From assembly GCF_014904795.1 (NCBI RefSeq), contig NZ_JACZFS010000009.1:124001-188000 (forward strand): a DNA stretch of 64,000 nt, in the 5' to 3' direction. A program made the position numbers and the translations under genes. This document shows positions 25,786-34,224 of this stretch, one piece after another. Source of the stretch: Nisaea nitritireducens (GTDB lineage Bacteria > Pseudomonadota > Alphaproteobacteria > Thalassobaculales > Thalassobaculaceae). The notes beneath the pieces were generated by a model that worked only from the letters and a program-made list of their open reading frames with translations, was not told where the DNA came from and made no database searches. Position 1 is the first letter of the stretch, and every line of letters begins with the position of its first letter.

Positions 25786-27042
25786 CTAATGGTGCCCCGG
25801 CACGGGGCCGGTCGCTTCTTCGTCGAGAATATGACCGCGCTCGAAGCGGTCGAGCCGGAGGCCGGCATTCAGCGGATGCGGCTCGTCCTCGGCGATGGTG
25901 TGGGCAAAGACCCAGCCGGAGCCCGGCGTGGCCTTGAAGCCGCCATAGCACCAGCCGCAATTCAGATAGAGATTGTCGATTGGAGATTTACCGATAATGG
26001 GGCTGCCATCCATCGACATATCCATGATCCCGCCCCAATGACGAAGCAGCCGGAGCCGTGAGAGCGAGGGCACCATGGCGATGCCGCCGCGCATGACATG
26101 GTCGATTGTCTCCATGTTGCCGCGCTGAGCGTAGGAATTGTACATGTCGAGATCGCCGCCGAAGACCAGGCCGCCCTTGTCCGACTGGCTGAGATAGAAG
26201 TGCCCGGCGCCATAGGTCACCACATGGTCGATCAGTGGTTTCAGCGGCTCGGAGACGAAGGCCTGCAGCACATGGCTCTCGATCGGCAGTTTCATACCGA
26301 GCTTTGAAGCGAGATAGCCGGTATTCCCGGCGACGGCGAAACCGATCTTGCCGCAGCCGATGGTGCCGCGCGATGTCTCGACAGCCTCGATCCGGTTGCC
26401 GGTGCGCTTGAAGCCCGTGACCTCACAATTCTGGATGATATCGACGCCGAGCCTGTCGGCGCCACGGGCGAGGCCCCAGGCCACTGCGTCGTGCCGGGCA
26501 GTGCCGCCGCGTGGCTGAAGCAATCCGCCATAGATCGGAAAGCGGGCCTCGTCCGAGTAGTTGAGATATGGGATCATGCGCTTGACCTCTTTCCGGTCGA
26601 GCAATTCGGCGTCGATGCCGTTCAGTCGCATGGAATTGCCGCGCCGGGCGAAGCGGTCCATCTGTCCGTCCGAATGGGCAAGGTTGAGCACGCCGCGCTG
26701 GCTGAACATGACGTTGAAATTCAGCTCATGGCTCAGATTTTCCCACAACTTCATAGACTTCTCGTAGAAGTGGGCGTTGTCGTCGAGCATGTAGTTTGAG
26801 CGCACGATGGTGGTGTTGCGCCCGGTGTTGCCGCCGCCGAGCCAGCCTTTTTCCAGCACGGCGACATTACGGATGCCGTGCACCTTGGCCAAATAGAATG
26901 CCGTCGCCAGACCGTGTCCGCCGCCGCCGACGATGACAACGTCGTAGCTTGGCTTCGGCTCCGGATCGCGCCAGGCACGCTGCCAATTCTTGTGCCCGGT
27001 GAGGGCGTTCTGGATCAGACTGAAGACGGAATATTCGGCCAT
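25786..27042 (-). CDS. soxB: sarcosine oxidase beta subunit
   Basis: A 418-residue flavoprotein. The FAD/NAD-binding motif is VVIVGGGGHGLATAFYLAK (about 35-53), and LGGGNTGRNTTIVRSNY (about 68-84) is typical of SoxB. RGGTARHDAVAWG (about 178-190) has a His-Asp pair in the region where the family attaches FMN covalently. It holds the sarcosine-oxidising site (noncovalent FAD) and passes electrons to O2. The start MAEYSVFSL at 27042 matches the family N-terminus; an extension to 27105 is not supported. It is the first gene of the operon. Confidence 0.95.
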   Translation of the reverse strand: MAEYSVFSLIQNALTGHKNWQRAWRDPEPKPSYDVVIVGGGGHGLATAFYLAKVHGIRNVAVLEKGWLGGGNTGRNTTIVRSNYMLDDNAHFYEKSMKLWENLSHELNFNVMFSQRGVLNLAHSDGQMDRFARRGNSMRLNGIDAELLDRKEVKRMIPYLNYSDEARFPIYGGLLQPRGGTARHDAVAWGLARGADRLGVDIIQNCEVTGFKRTGNRIEAVETSRGTIGCGKIGFAVAGNTGYLASKLGMKLPIESHVLQAFVSEPLKPLIDHVVTYGAGHFYLSQSDKGGLVFGGDLDMYNSYAQRGNMETIDHVMRGGIAMVPSLSRLRLLRHWGGIMDMSMDGSPIIGKSPIDNLYLNCGWCYGGFKATPGSGWVFAHTIAEDEPHPLNAGLRLDRFERGHILDEEATGPVPGHH

Positions 27043-27161
27043 GAGCGGATTGCCTTGCCGTATCGTTAAGAAATTACCGGATATGCCTAGCACCGGCCAC
27101 GGCAAAACGAAAAGCCAGTTTACGACCTGCTGTCGCGCAATTGCGTCACGCAGGCGTTCCG

Positions 27162-27791
27162 CTACATCCGTTCGACCCGTTCTGCCAGTTGCATGGTGAT
27201 GCCGGCGGAGATTCGCCCGGCCTCACTCGCCATGGCTTCGATGAAGACTACGAGAGGTTGGCCGAGCCGGTTGATCAGCGAGTCCTGGTCGGCTGTCGCT
27301 TCTTGGTCGGCAAGCGCTTGGCGGAGCAGCGCTTTGAACTCCTGGTTCACATAATCGATTCTGCTCTCGCTGCTGGCGAGCCACCGGGCTGCGGTGGTCC
27401 GGACGGACTGCAGGCTGTCGTCGGTTCGGATAAAGGTTTTCACCTGACGGCCGCTCGGGTCCGGTCCGAGTCGGGAGATCATTTCGATACTGATCCAGGC
27501 GAACCACCAGCGCCATGGATCGGCCCGCATCATCCCATCGTCATAGACAATTTGCAGCAAATGCAACGTGGTAACCGGTGCTTCCGGCTTGAGCCGGACG
27601 ATCTGCGGCGGCAAGGCTGTCAACGCAAATGACTGCAGGCGCTTGTCCGATGCACTCGCGGATTTGCGTGCAGGGCCCGGCCGAATGCCGAGTTCCCGCA
27701 TGCGCGTTTCCGTATCCACGATCTCGAACCAGTGCCGCAGGGCGAGTGCCACGCCGCGGATCTGGTCAGCTTCCCATTGCGCCCGATCCAT
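27162..27791 (-). CDS. protein of unknown function, helical
   Basis: A 209-residue soluble protein I do not recognise. The sequence is helix-rich and Trp-rich in the middle (DPWRWWFAWISIEM, about 92-105). Charged helices follow, and the C-terminus ends ISAGITMQLAERVERM. No signal peptide or membrane helix is visible. Codon usage matches its neighbours. It lies between the sox operon and the divergent M23 peptidase. It is probably a real gene because the frame is long and lacks a better overlapping candidate, but no function is proposed. Confidence 0.6.
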   Translation of the reverse strand: MDRAQWEADQIRGVALALRHWFEIVDTETRMRELGIRPGPARKSASASDKRLQSFALTALPPQIVRLKPEAPVTTLHLLQIVYDDGMMRADPWRWWFAWISIEMISRLGPDPSGRQVKTFIRTDDSLQSVRTTAARWLASSESRIDYVNQEFKALLRQALADQEATADQDSLINRLGQPLVVFIEAMASEAGRISAGITMQLAERVERM

Positions 27792-27977
27792 GGCCCGATT
27801 CTACCTGGTTCAATGTCAATTTCCGCATAAATTCTTAACATACTTAAGGTTATTGTGACTGCAGGTCCGCAGGTTGCCGCCAATGGCGCCTGAAAGTGTT
27901 GCCCGTCTTGCTTTGGGGCTGTCTGGCAGGTACTCTTACCGAGGTATGTCAGACGCAATATTCAAGGCTACAAGCGT

Positions 27978-29444
27978 ATGGAAACGCCAAGCTCTTCGCT
28001 TGCAAGCAGTATAACGGCCTGGATCAACCATTTTTTCCGCGAACGCGAGGTAATCCTGCGGTCCGATTCAAGGATCCGCTATTTCTCGCTCAGTACCCGG
28101 CTGCAAGTCGGCTTCGTTCTTGTGTGGGTGATGGCGGCAAGCTGGGTCGGCTTTGCGTCGGTCGGCGTATACATGCAGGACGAGCTGCTGCGGGGCAAAG
28201 ACGTCGCCATCCAGCGCAGCCAGGATTCCTACCGCCAGTTGCTCGATCAGGTTTCTGACTACCAGCTCTCCGTGGTCGCTATTACCCGGGACCTGAAAGA
28301 GACGCAGGGTCAGTTGCAGCGGCTTTTTGACCAGAACGAAGGCCTGCGCAGCAACCTGACGTCGACAGAGTCGCGGTTGCGCTACACTCAGGTGGAGCGC
28401 GATCGGATCAATGCCGGCCGCAAGGCACTGAATGACCAGTTCAGCCTTCTTGGCCGCGAATTGCGCCGCATGACAGGCAAGAATAACGGTCTTGAGACGC
28501 ATATAAGCAATCTGCGGACACATCTCGAAACGCTCGAAGCCGAGAAGAACGAGATCGCGGCGGAGCGCGAAAAACTGGACGGCCGCCTCTGGCGCCTGAA
28601 CAACGAGCTCGCGGAATCCGTGGCGCAGAGGGATCACCTCGCTGAGACCATTTCGCATCTCCGTTCGGATCTCAGGACGGTAATGCTTGAGAGAAGCTCG
28701 GTGACGTCTGAAAATGACTCGCTGCGGAGCCGGATTTCCTCGTTGGAGGCACGGCTCACCGACGTCGACGATGAACACAGGCTCCGGCTGGAAGCGATCT
28801 CGGAGCGGGCGCTCAACAATATCCACGCCGTTGAAGCTGTATTGCGGAAGACAGGGCTCGACCTGGAGCGCATCGCGCCGATGCCCGAGGGCATGATCAT
28901 GGGGCAGGGCGGCCCGTTCATTCCCTACCATCCGGAACTTCAGTCGGAGCGTTCAGAGGCTGACAGTCTGGAAACCCAACTGGAGCTGCGGCTTTCCCGT
29001 TGGGAGAAACTCCGCGACGTCTATCTGTCCGTGCCGTTGATCGTGCCGATGAAGGACTATTACTTCACCAGCGGATTCGGCCGGCGCAAGGATCCGATCA
29101 ACAAGCGCTGGGCCCTGCATGCCGGTCTGGATATGTCCGGACCACGCAAACAGGAAATCATGGCGGCGGCGCCTGGAAAGGTGATCCGTGCGCACCGCGA
29201 GGCCTTCTATGGACGGATCGTCGAAATCGACCATGGAAATAATATTACGACCCGGTACGCGCATATGAGTAGTATCGCGGTGAAAGTAGGCCAGAAGGTC
29301 GGTCTTGGTGAGGTGATCGGACGCATGGGCAATTCGGGTCGTAGCACGGCCGCGCATTTGCACTATGAGGTTCGTTTCAAGAATAAACCGATGAATCCGC
29401 GTAACTTTCTCAGGGCGGGACGATATGTTTCAAAAAAAGGATAG
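27978..29444 (+). CDS. membrane-anchored coiled-coil M23 peptidase
   Basis: A 488-residue protein. One N-terminal transmembrane helix (about 44-66, VGFVLVWVMAASWVGFASVG) is followed by a long coiled coil (about 80-285). The C-terminal M23/LytM domain has HxxxD at His381 and Asp385 and HLH at 460-462, so all the zinc and catalytic residues are present. It should cleave peptidoglycan cross-links from the periplasmic face. The last 20 bases overlap the bactofilin gene. M23 peptidases of this design (LmdC of Hyphomonas) pair with bactofilins in cell-shape control. Confidence 0.92.
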   Translation: METPSSSLASSITAWINHFFREREVILRSDSRIRYFSLSTRLQVGFVLVWVMAASWVGFASVGVYMQDELLRGKDVAIQRSQDSYRQLLDQVSDYQLSVVAITRDLKETQGQLQRLFDQNEGLRSNLTSTESRLRYTQVERDRINAGRKALNDQFSLLGRELRRMTGKNNGLETHISNLRTHLETLEAEKNEIAAEREKLDGRLWRLNNELAESVAQRDHLAETISHLRSDLRTVMLERSSVTSENDSLRSRISSLEARLTDVDDEHRLRLEAISERALNNIHAVEAVLRKTGLDLERIAPMPEGMIMGQGGPFIPYHPELQSERSEADSLETQLELRLSRWEKLRDVYLSVPLIVPMKDYYFTSGFGRRKDPINKRWALHAGLDMSGPRKQEIMAAAPGKVIRAHREAFYGRIVEIDHGNNITTRYAHMSSIAVKVGQKVGLGEVIGRMGNSGRSTAAHLHYEVRFKNKPMNPRNFLRAGRYVSKKG

Positions 29445-29928
29445 TCGCGGTCAGCAACAGGCACCGCAGAAGCAGGCCGCGCCCTCGATCCTGAGCGCGG
29501 ATCTTGTGGTCAATGGCAACCTCGTGAGCGACGGCGACATGCAGGTCGACGGAACTGTTGAGGGCGACATCACCAGCAAGAAGCTGACGATCAGTTCCAC
29601 GGCTGTTGTCCGCGGATCGATAGAGGCCGATGCCATCGTTATCGCGGGAGCCGTGACGGGGCAGGTCAAGGCCCGCCATGTCACACTGAACAAGACGGCA
29701 CGCGTCATTGCCGATGTCGTTCAGGAACGGCTGACCATCGAGCCGGGGGCTTTCTTCGAAGGCAACTGTCGGCACTTCCCGGACGAAAAGCCGGTGGAGA
29801 AAAAAGCGCTGGAGCGGTTTGGCGCGAAGCCGGAACTGGCTTCCCCCAGCGTCGTCGGTGGGCCGAAGCCGGCAGCCGCATCTGCGGTTTCCGACGCCAA
29901 GGACAAAGAATCCCACGCCATCGCGTGA
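29425..29928 (+). CDS. bactofilin (polymer-forming cytoskeletal protein)
   Basis: A 167-residue bactofilin. The central beta-helix (DUF583, about 22-125) is visible from repeated hydrophobic-Gly turns such as VNGNLVSDGDMQVDGTVEGD and VTGQVKARHVTLNK. Flanking termini are disordered and rich in Gln, Lys, Ala and Pro, as usual. Bactofilins self-assemble into filaments without nucleotide and recruit cell-wall enzymes. The start ATG at 29425 lies inside the M23 gene (20-base overlap), so the two are translationally coupled and probably act together. Confidence 0.94.
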   Translation: MFQKKDSRGQQQAPQKQAAPSILSADLVVNGNLVSDGDMQVDGTVEGDITSKKLTISSTAVVRGSIEADAIVIAGAVTGQVKARHVTLNKTARVIADVVQERLTIEPGAFFEGNCRHFPDEKPVEKKALERFGAKPELASPSVVGGPKPAAASAVSDAKDKESHAIA

Positions 29929-29936
29929 TTTAGAGC

Positions 29937-29958
29937 CGGGCGGCGATCGCGCCGCCCG
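29937..29958. terminator. GC hairpin between convergent genes, possible bidirectional terminator
   Basis: CGGGCGGC (29937-29944) pairs perfectly with GCCGCCCG (29951-29958) around a 6-base loop. It sits between the bactofilin stop and the stop of the convergent dehydratase. No T tract follows on either strand, so termination would need Rho or the hairpin alone. The position supports a transcript end. Confidence 0.45.
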
Positions 29959-29976
29959 CGCCCTGAGTGCTTGCGT

Positions 29977-30978
29977 CTATGAACGCGAGAGTGCCTTGGC
30001 GAACATTTCGGAATCACAGTTACCGCCGGAACAGACGACGGCAACATTTTTGCCCTGCATGTCGATTTTGCCGCTGAGGGCTGCCGCAAGCGCAACCGCA
30101 CCTCCGGGCTCCACCACGATTTTCAGATAACGGAATGCAGCGGCCATCGCGTCGAGCGCGTCATCGTCGCTGACTACGAGACCTCCTGCCAGAAGCGGCT
30201 TGCAGAGGCTGAAGGTGATCTCGCCCGGTGTCGGCGTCACGATGGCATCGCAGATGGAGCGCGCGTCGGGATCATTGCTCTCATGCTTGCCGCTCACGAG
30301 GGATCGGGCCATGTCGTCGAAATTCTCCGGCTCGGCGGAGTAGACAGCAACGCCGGGCGCGACATTGTGAATCGCAAGCGCGACACCGGATACAAGTCCG
30401 CCACCGCCGCAGCATACGATAACAGCGTCCAGATCAGCGCCGGCTTCCTTTGCCTGCTCCGCGATTTCGAGGCCGATGGTGCCCTGACCGGCGATCACGC
30501 CAGGATCGTCATAAGGGCGCACCAGCGTCGCACCGGTCTCAGCGGCGATCCGCTGCCCGATCTCCTCACGGTTTTCGTTGTAGCGGTCATAGAGAATGAC
30601 CTCCGCGCCGTAATCCTTGGTGTTCTGGATTTTCATCGCCGGCGCATCTTCCGGCATGATGATGCTTGCCTTGATGCCAAGCCGGCTTGCCGCATGGGCG
30701 ACGCCCTGGGCGTGGTTGCCGGAGGAATAGGCGAGCACGCCGCGCGCCCGGTCGGCCTCCGGGATCAGCGAGAGCCGGTTGAAGGCACCGCGATATTTGA
30801 AGGAGCCGGTGCGTTGCAGGCATTCCGGTTTGACCAGCAGGCGGCCACCAAGCTTCTCGTTCAGCAGGGGCGCTTCCAGCAGGGGGGTGCGCACCGCTTC
30901 GCCTTTCAGGCGCGTGGCCGCGGTTTCGATGTCGGCGAAAACGGGGGCTGCGAGGTGCGTTGAAGCAAGCTCGTTCAT
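29977..30978 (-). CDS. threonine/serine dehydratase (PLP-dependent, no ACT domain)
   Basis: A 333-residue fold-type II PLP enzyme. The PLP-Lys motif is TGSFKYRGAFNRL (about 51-63), SSGNHAQGVA is near 85, and the phosphate loop CCGGGGLVSG is near 181. It deaminates threonine or serine (or racemises serine) to the 2-oxoacid and ammonia. It lacks the C-terminal ACT domain, so it is not the classical biosynthetic IlvA. A second homologue with an ACT domain lies at 52186-53424. The start at 30978 has an AGGAGAG ribosome site just upstream. Confidence 0.9.
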   Translation of the reverse strand: MNELASTHLAAPVFADIETAATRLKGEAVRTPLLEAPLLNEKLGGRLLVKPECLQRTGSFKYRGAFNRLSLIPEADRARGVLAYSSGNHAQGVAHAASRLGIKASIIMPEDAPAMKIQNTKDYGAEVILYDRYNENREEIGQRIAAETGATLVRPYDDPGVIAGQGTIGLEIAEQAKEAGADLDAVIVCCGGGGLVSGVALAIHNVAPGVAVYSAEPENFDDMARSLVSGKHESNDPDARSICDAIVTPTPGEITFSLCKPLLAGGLVVSDDDALDAMAAAFRYLKIVVEPGGAVALAAALSGKIDMQGKNVAVVCSGGNCDSEMFAKALSRS

Positions 30979-31001
30979 CGGGTCACTCTCCTGTATTGGG
31001 G

Positions 31002-31037
31002 ACCGGTCCGCGAGGCGCAATAAATGTGCGGACCGGT
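31002..31037. promoter_or_regulatory. inverted repeat upstream of the dehydratase gene
   Basis: ACCGGTCCGC (31002-31011) and GCGGACCGGT (31028-31037) are perfect inverted arms of 10 bases, separated by 16. The left arm lies within GGACCGGTCC, itself a perfect palindrome. The pair is 24-59 bases before the dehydratase start on the minus strand. It could be a dimer operator or a 5' leader hairpin sequestering the ribosome site. No regulator gene is adjacent. Confidence 0.5.
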
Positions 31038-31127
31038 TCATGCTGACGATAGGAGTGCGAGGGCGCCGGTGCAACGCTGTGATTGTCACCGTTTCAATCG
31101 GTCGGGCAGGGGCAGTCGGGCGGGTGA

Positions 31128-31826
31128 TCAGAGCAAGGGAGGCAGCTCGTCCAGAGTCCGAAGTTCCGCGTCCGGTTTTCCGGGCAGCCGTTCCGGGGCC
31201 TGGGAGAACCGGTTTATCCAGGCGACCTTGAATCCAAAGGCGGACGCCGCGGTCGCGTCCCAGGCGTTCGAGCTCTGGAACGAGATGTGATCCGCATGGA
31301 TGCCGAGCCGGTCGACGGCGAGCTGATAGACAGACGGGTGCGGCTTGTAGATGCCAACCTCCTCGACCGACAGAACGGCGTCCATCAGTGCGCCGACACC
31401 GGACTTTTCGCAGACCCGCTCCAGCATCTCCGGTGAGCCGTTTGACAATATAGCTGTCTTCAGACCCCGGTCCCTGAGGGCTTTCAAGACACCAAGCACT
31501 TCGGGATAAGCGTCGAGGGTGAGGTAGCTGTTCAGGAGATCGTCCCGCAGGCCTGCGGGACCAAGGTTTCCCAGAACGGACTCAAGCGAGAAATCGAGTG
31601 CGTCGCCGGTTACCTGCCAAAAATCGACATGGCGGTTCTGCAGGGCCCGGAGCCATGTGTACTGAAGTTGCTTTGTGCGCCAGATCTCCGACGTCCTGTC
31701 GGCCTGTTTATCCGGATCCGGAAACTGGCCGCGGCACTGCGCGACAGCGGAATGAACATCGAACAGAGTGCCATAGGCATCGAAAACGCAGGCCTTTATG
31801 CCTGCGAAGGACGGATTAACCGACAT
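31128..31826 (-). CDS. haloacid dehalogenase type II (HAD superfamily)
   Basis: A 232-residue HAD-fold hydrolase of the (S)-2-haloacid dehalogenase group. The nucleophile Asp is in VFDAYGTLFDV (about 13-23). The Ser-Asn pair is in LSNGSP, the Lys in KPHPSVYQ, and the Ser-Ser-Asn-x-x-Asp segment in SSNAWDATAA; all match L-haloacid dehalogenases. These enzymes hydrolyse 2-haloacids to D-2-hydroxyacids. The final gap to the lytic transglycosylase gene is 6 bases. Many such annotated genes have unknown in vivo substrates. Confidence 0.88.
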   Translation of the reverse strand: MSVNPSFAGIKACVFDAYGTLFDVHSAVAQCRGQFPDPDKQADRTSEIWRTKQLQYTWLRALQNRHVDFWQVTGDALDFSLESVLGNLGPAGLRDDLLNSYLTLDAYPEVLGVLKALRDRGLKTAILSNGSPEMLERVCEKSGVGALMDAVLSVEEVGIYKPHPSVYQLAVDRLGIHADHISFQSSNAWDATAASAFGFKVAWINRFSQAPERLPGKPDAELRTLDELPPLL

Positions 31827-31832
31827 TGAGCG

Positions 31833-33953
31833 TTACTCCCTTGTGAGCGCAGACGCCTGATGAGCGTCGAGCAGAACGCCGCAAGCCGTAACGCACCACA
31901 CATCGCGCGGGGAGACTTTATCCCATGAGATCACGGGACTGTGACGCCCGAGCCGGGCCCGGTAGACCACCAGCCCCTCAAGCACGCGCTGGACATAGTT
32001 CCGGGTTTCCCCGAACGGAATCCGCTCGATCCAGTCGACGACGTCGACATCGTCGCTGCGCGGATCGCCGCGCTCCCGCAGCCACCGGTTCACATTGCCG
32101 GGGCCGGCGTTGTAGGCGGCGATTGCAAGTATGTAATTGCCGTCGAAACGGTCGATCAGGCCGGAAAGATAGGCGCTGCCAAGCCGGATATTGAAATAGG
32201 GATCGGTTGTCAGCCGCCTCGCCGAGTAGCGCTGCTTGACGGTTTTTGAGACCTGACGGGCCGTTGCCGGCATCAATTGCATCAAACCGCGCGCGCCGGC
32301 CCGGCTCTTTGCTTTTGTGTCGAACCCGCTCTCCTGACGGATGATGGCCAGCATCAGGGCCGGCTCCAGCGGGCCGTGTTCGGTGGCATAGCGGGTCGGA
32401 TAGCCCGTCTGCGCCAGCACGATGCCTTTGCGGGCGGCAGTCCGGGCGGCCCGTACCGCGATATCCAGATAACCAAGCTCACGGGCAAGCTGCGCGACAA
32501 GGACAGCCTGCACCCCGTTGTCGGCAAGACGCGAGAGATGGGTGACGAAATCTCGCGCCAGATCGTCCTGGCCTATACGCCCGAGGGCGGCAGCCACTTG
32601 CGCCAGAGTCGTCTGGCGAAAGGCCGTCCTCTCTTCCGAGGTCGGCTTCGGTTCGCGCGGCAGTCGGAAACCGTTTGTGTTGAGGCGGGCCTGAGCGAGC
32701 TGGCCGTAGAAGGTGGCGGGATTTTCCGCCGCGCGGCTGTACCAGTGCCGGGCCTGCTTGTTCTGCCCGCTCGTCTCCGCAGCCCGGCCTGCCCAATAGC
32801 CGGCACGGGCAAGACTGATTGAGGTACTGACGCCGTTATACAGCTTCTCGAAAGCTTGCAGCGCTTCGGCAGGCTTGTCAGCGAAACGAAGCGCGATCCA
32901 GCCAGCGTGCCATTCGGCTTCGGCGAAACTCAGGCCGCTGTGCTGGATGTGCGCGGCGGAGAGCAGGTAGGCGTCTTCGTCGCGATTGTCGTCCAGCGCG
33001 TAACGAATTTGCCGCGAGCGTTCTCGCCACCAGAGAGCCGGGTACTGTTGGCCGGTCGGGACGGACCAGAGTAACTCCAGCGCGTCGTCCTTGCGGCCCT
33101 TGCGGTGACGCCACAGTAGCCGTTCGTATTGCAGCCCCGGATCAGATTGCAGGTCGTCGGGAACACGGTTGATCGCCCCGTCGACACCAGGGGACTGGGT
33201 GCGCAACTGGATTCTGGCAAGCGCCAGGTTTCTTTTGTCCTTGGCGACCAGGGGGAGAACCCGGCGGGCGGATGAGATGAAGCCGCGCCAAAGCATCCGG
33301 TCAAGGCGGATCCAATGGTCGTCAGCGCTGAGAAGAGACCTGTATCGCTTCAGGAAGGCCCGATGGTCCGATCGTCCGAATGGCGTTTCGTGCCAATAGG
33401 CGCGCGCTTTCTCGCTCAGATCCGAGCGGTCCAAGCTGCTTTCGAGAGACTTCAGATATTTAAGGCGTCCGGCAGCGGTCCGGGGCGCGATTTCCCCGAA
33501 CCAGCTTTGCTGCGCAGAGACCGGGAGATCCTCCGGCATGAGATATTCGGCGCGGGAGATCATTTTCCAGCGGTTGGGCCAATTCGGATTCTCTTTCAGG
33601 AAGACGGCAATCTCTCCGAAACCGGCGCCACTTGCCGGATCGCGGAGACGCAGCCATGTCAGAACCTTTTCAAGCTCGGGCCGGGCCGGCTCGCGCGGAA
33701 TTTCCGCAACCGCGCTCCACTTTCCCTTGGCTGCGAGCGTGAAAGCACGCCGGTAGGCGGTCGCGCTGTTCTTTGGAACAAGCAGGTCCCCGGGCCTGAT
33801 CACCGGGAGTGGCGGAAGAGTGACTTCCGGCCGGATTTCAGGAACCGGTGCGGCGGCATGGCTCGAGGTGCCGGACATCGCCCAAAGAGCGCCTGTCAGG
33901 GCGCCGGCAACGGCCAGGATCGCGCATGTGGTCGATCCAGATCGGAACAGCAT
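31833..33953 (-). CDS. soluble lytic murein transglycosylase (Slt70-type)
   Basis: A 706-residue protein with an N-terminal signal or anchor (about 8-30, CAILAVAGALTGALWAMSG). A large helical U-shaped superhelical region follows. The C-terminal SLT domain has the catalytic Glu541 in IIRQESGFD, GARGLMQLMPATA and AAYNAGPGNV. It cleaves the MurNAc-GlcNAc bond, giving 1,6-anhydro products, during wall turnover. It is divergent from dapA. The region between (272 bases) holds the dapA promoter candidate. Confidence 0.92.
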   Translation of the reverse strand: MLFRSGSTTCAILAVAGALTGALWAMSGTSSHAAAPVPEIRPEVTLPPLPVIRPGDLLVPKNSATAYRRAFTLAAKGKWSAVAEIPREPARPELEKVLTWLRLRDPASGAGFGEIAVFLKENPNWPNRWKMISRAEYLMPEDLPVSAQQSWFGEIAPRTAAGRLKYLKSLESSLDRSDLSEKARAYWHETPFGRSDHRAFLKRYRSLLSADDHWIRLDRMLWRGFISSARRVLPLVAKDKRNLALARIQLRTQSPGVDGAINRVPDDLQSDPGLQYERLLWRHRKGRKDDALELLWSVPTGQQYPALWWRERSRQIRYALDDNRDEDAYLLSAAHIQHSGLSFAEAEWHAGWIALRFADKPAEALQAFEKLYNGVSTSISLARAGYWAGRAAETSGQNKQARHWYSRAAENPATFYGQLAQARLNTNGFRLPREPKPTSEERTAFRQTTLAQVAAALGRIGQDDLARDFVTHLSRLADNGVQAVLVAQLARELGYLDIAVRAARTAARKGIVLAQTGYPTRYATEHGPLEPALMLAIIRQESGFDTKAKSRAGARGLMQLMPATARQVSKTVKQRYSARRLTTDPYFNIRLGSAYLSGLIDRFDGNYILAIAAYNAGPGNVNRWLRERGDPRSDDVDVVDWIERIPFGETRNYVQRVLEGLVVYRARLGRHSPVISWDKVSPRDVWCVTACGVLLDAHQASALTRE

Positions 33954-34151
33954 TCGCAGTATCTATTCCCTCGCCGCCACAGGTTGCGCGCGGACTGCTC
34001 GACCGGGGGGGCCAGTGTGGAGTCTGCGTGCCAAGCAGCATGATAACAGGAAACCGGCTTCACGCTAAGTCACGACTCGATATGGATAAAGCGGAGCTGC
34101 GCCTTATTTCCGGCAAACCGGCGCAAATACCCATGTATGGAACGCAAGTTC

Positions 34152-34180
34152 TTGTTCCTCCGCGAAGGTAAGCGTATGGT
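34152..34180 (+). promoter_or_regulatory. possible dapA promoter
   Basis: TTGTTC (34152-34157) and TATGGT (34175-34180) are 17 bases apart, about 45 bases before the dapA GTG. The match to consensus is moderate. The rest of the 272-base divergent gap shows no other clear element. Confidence 0.35.
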
Positions 34181-34224
34181 CCCCGTCTTTCGAAGAAACA
34201 GCCAAAATCGGCAGGAGACGAGAC

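Noticed and set aside
27791-27977. Possible CtrA site (TTAA-N7-TTAA) in the divergent gap before the M23 gene
   Set aside because: The TTAA pair near 27835 is separated by five bases rather than seven, so it does not fit the consensus.
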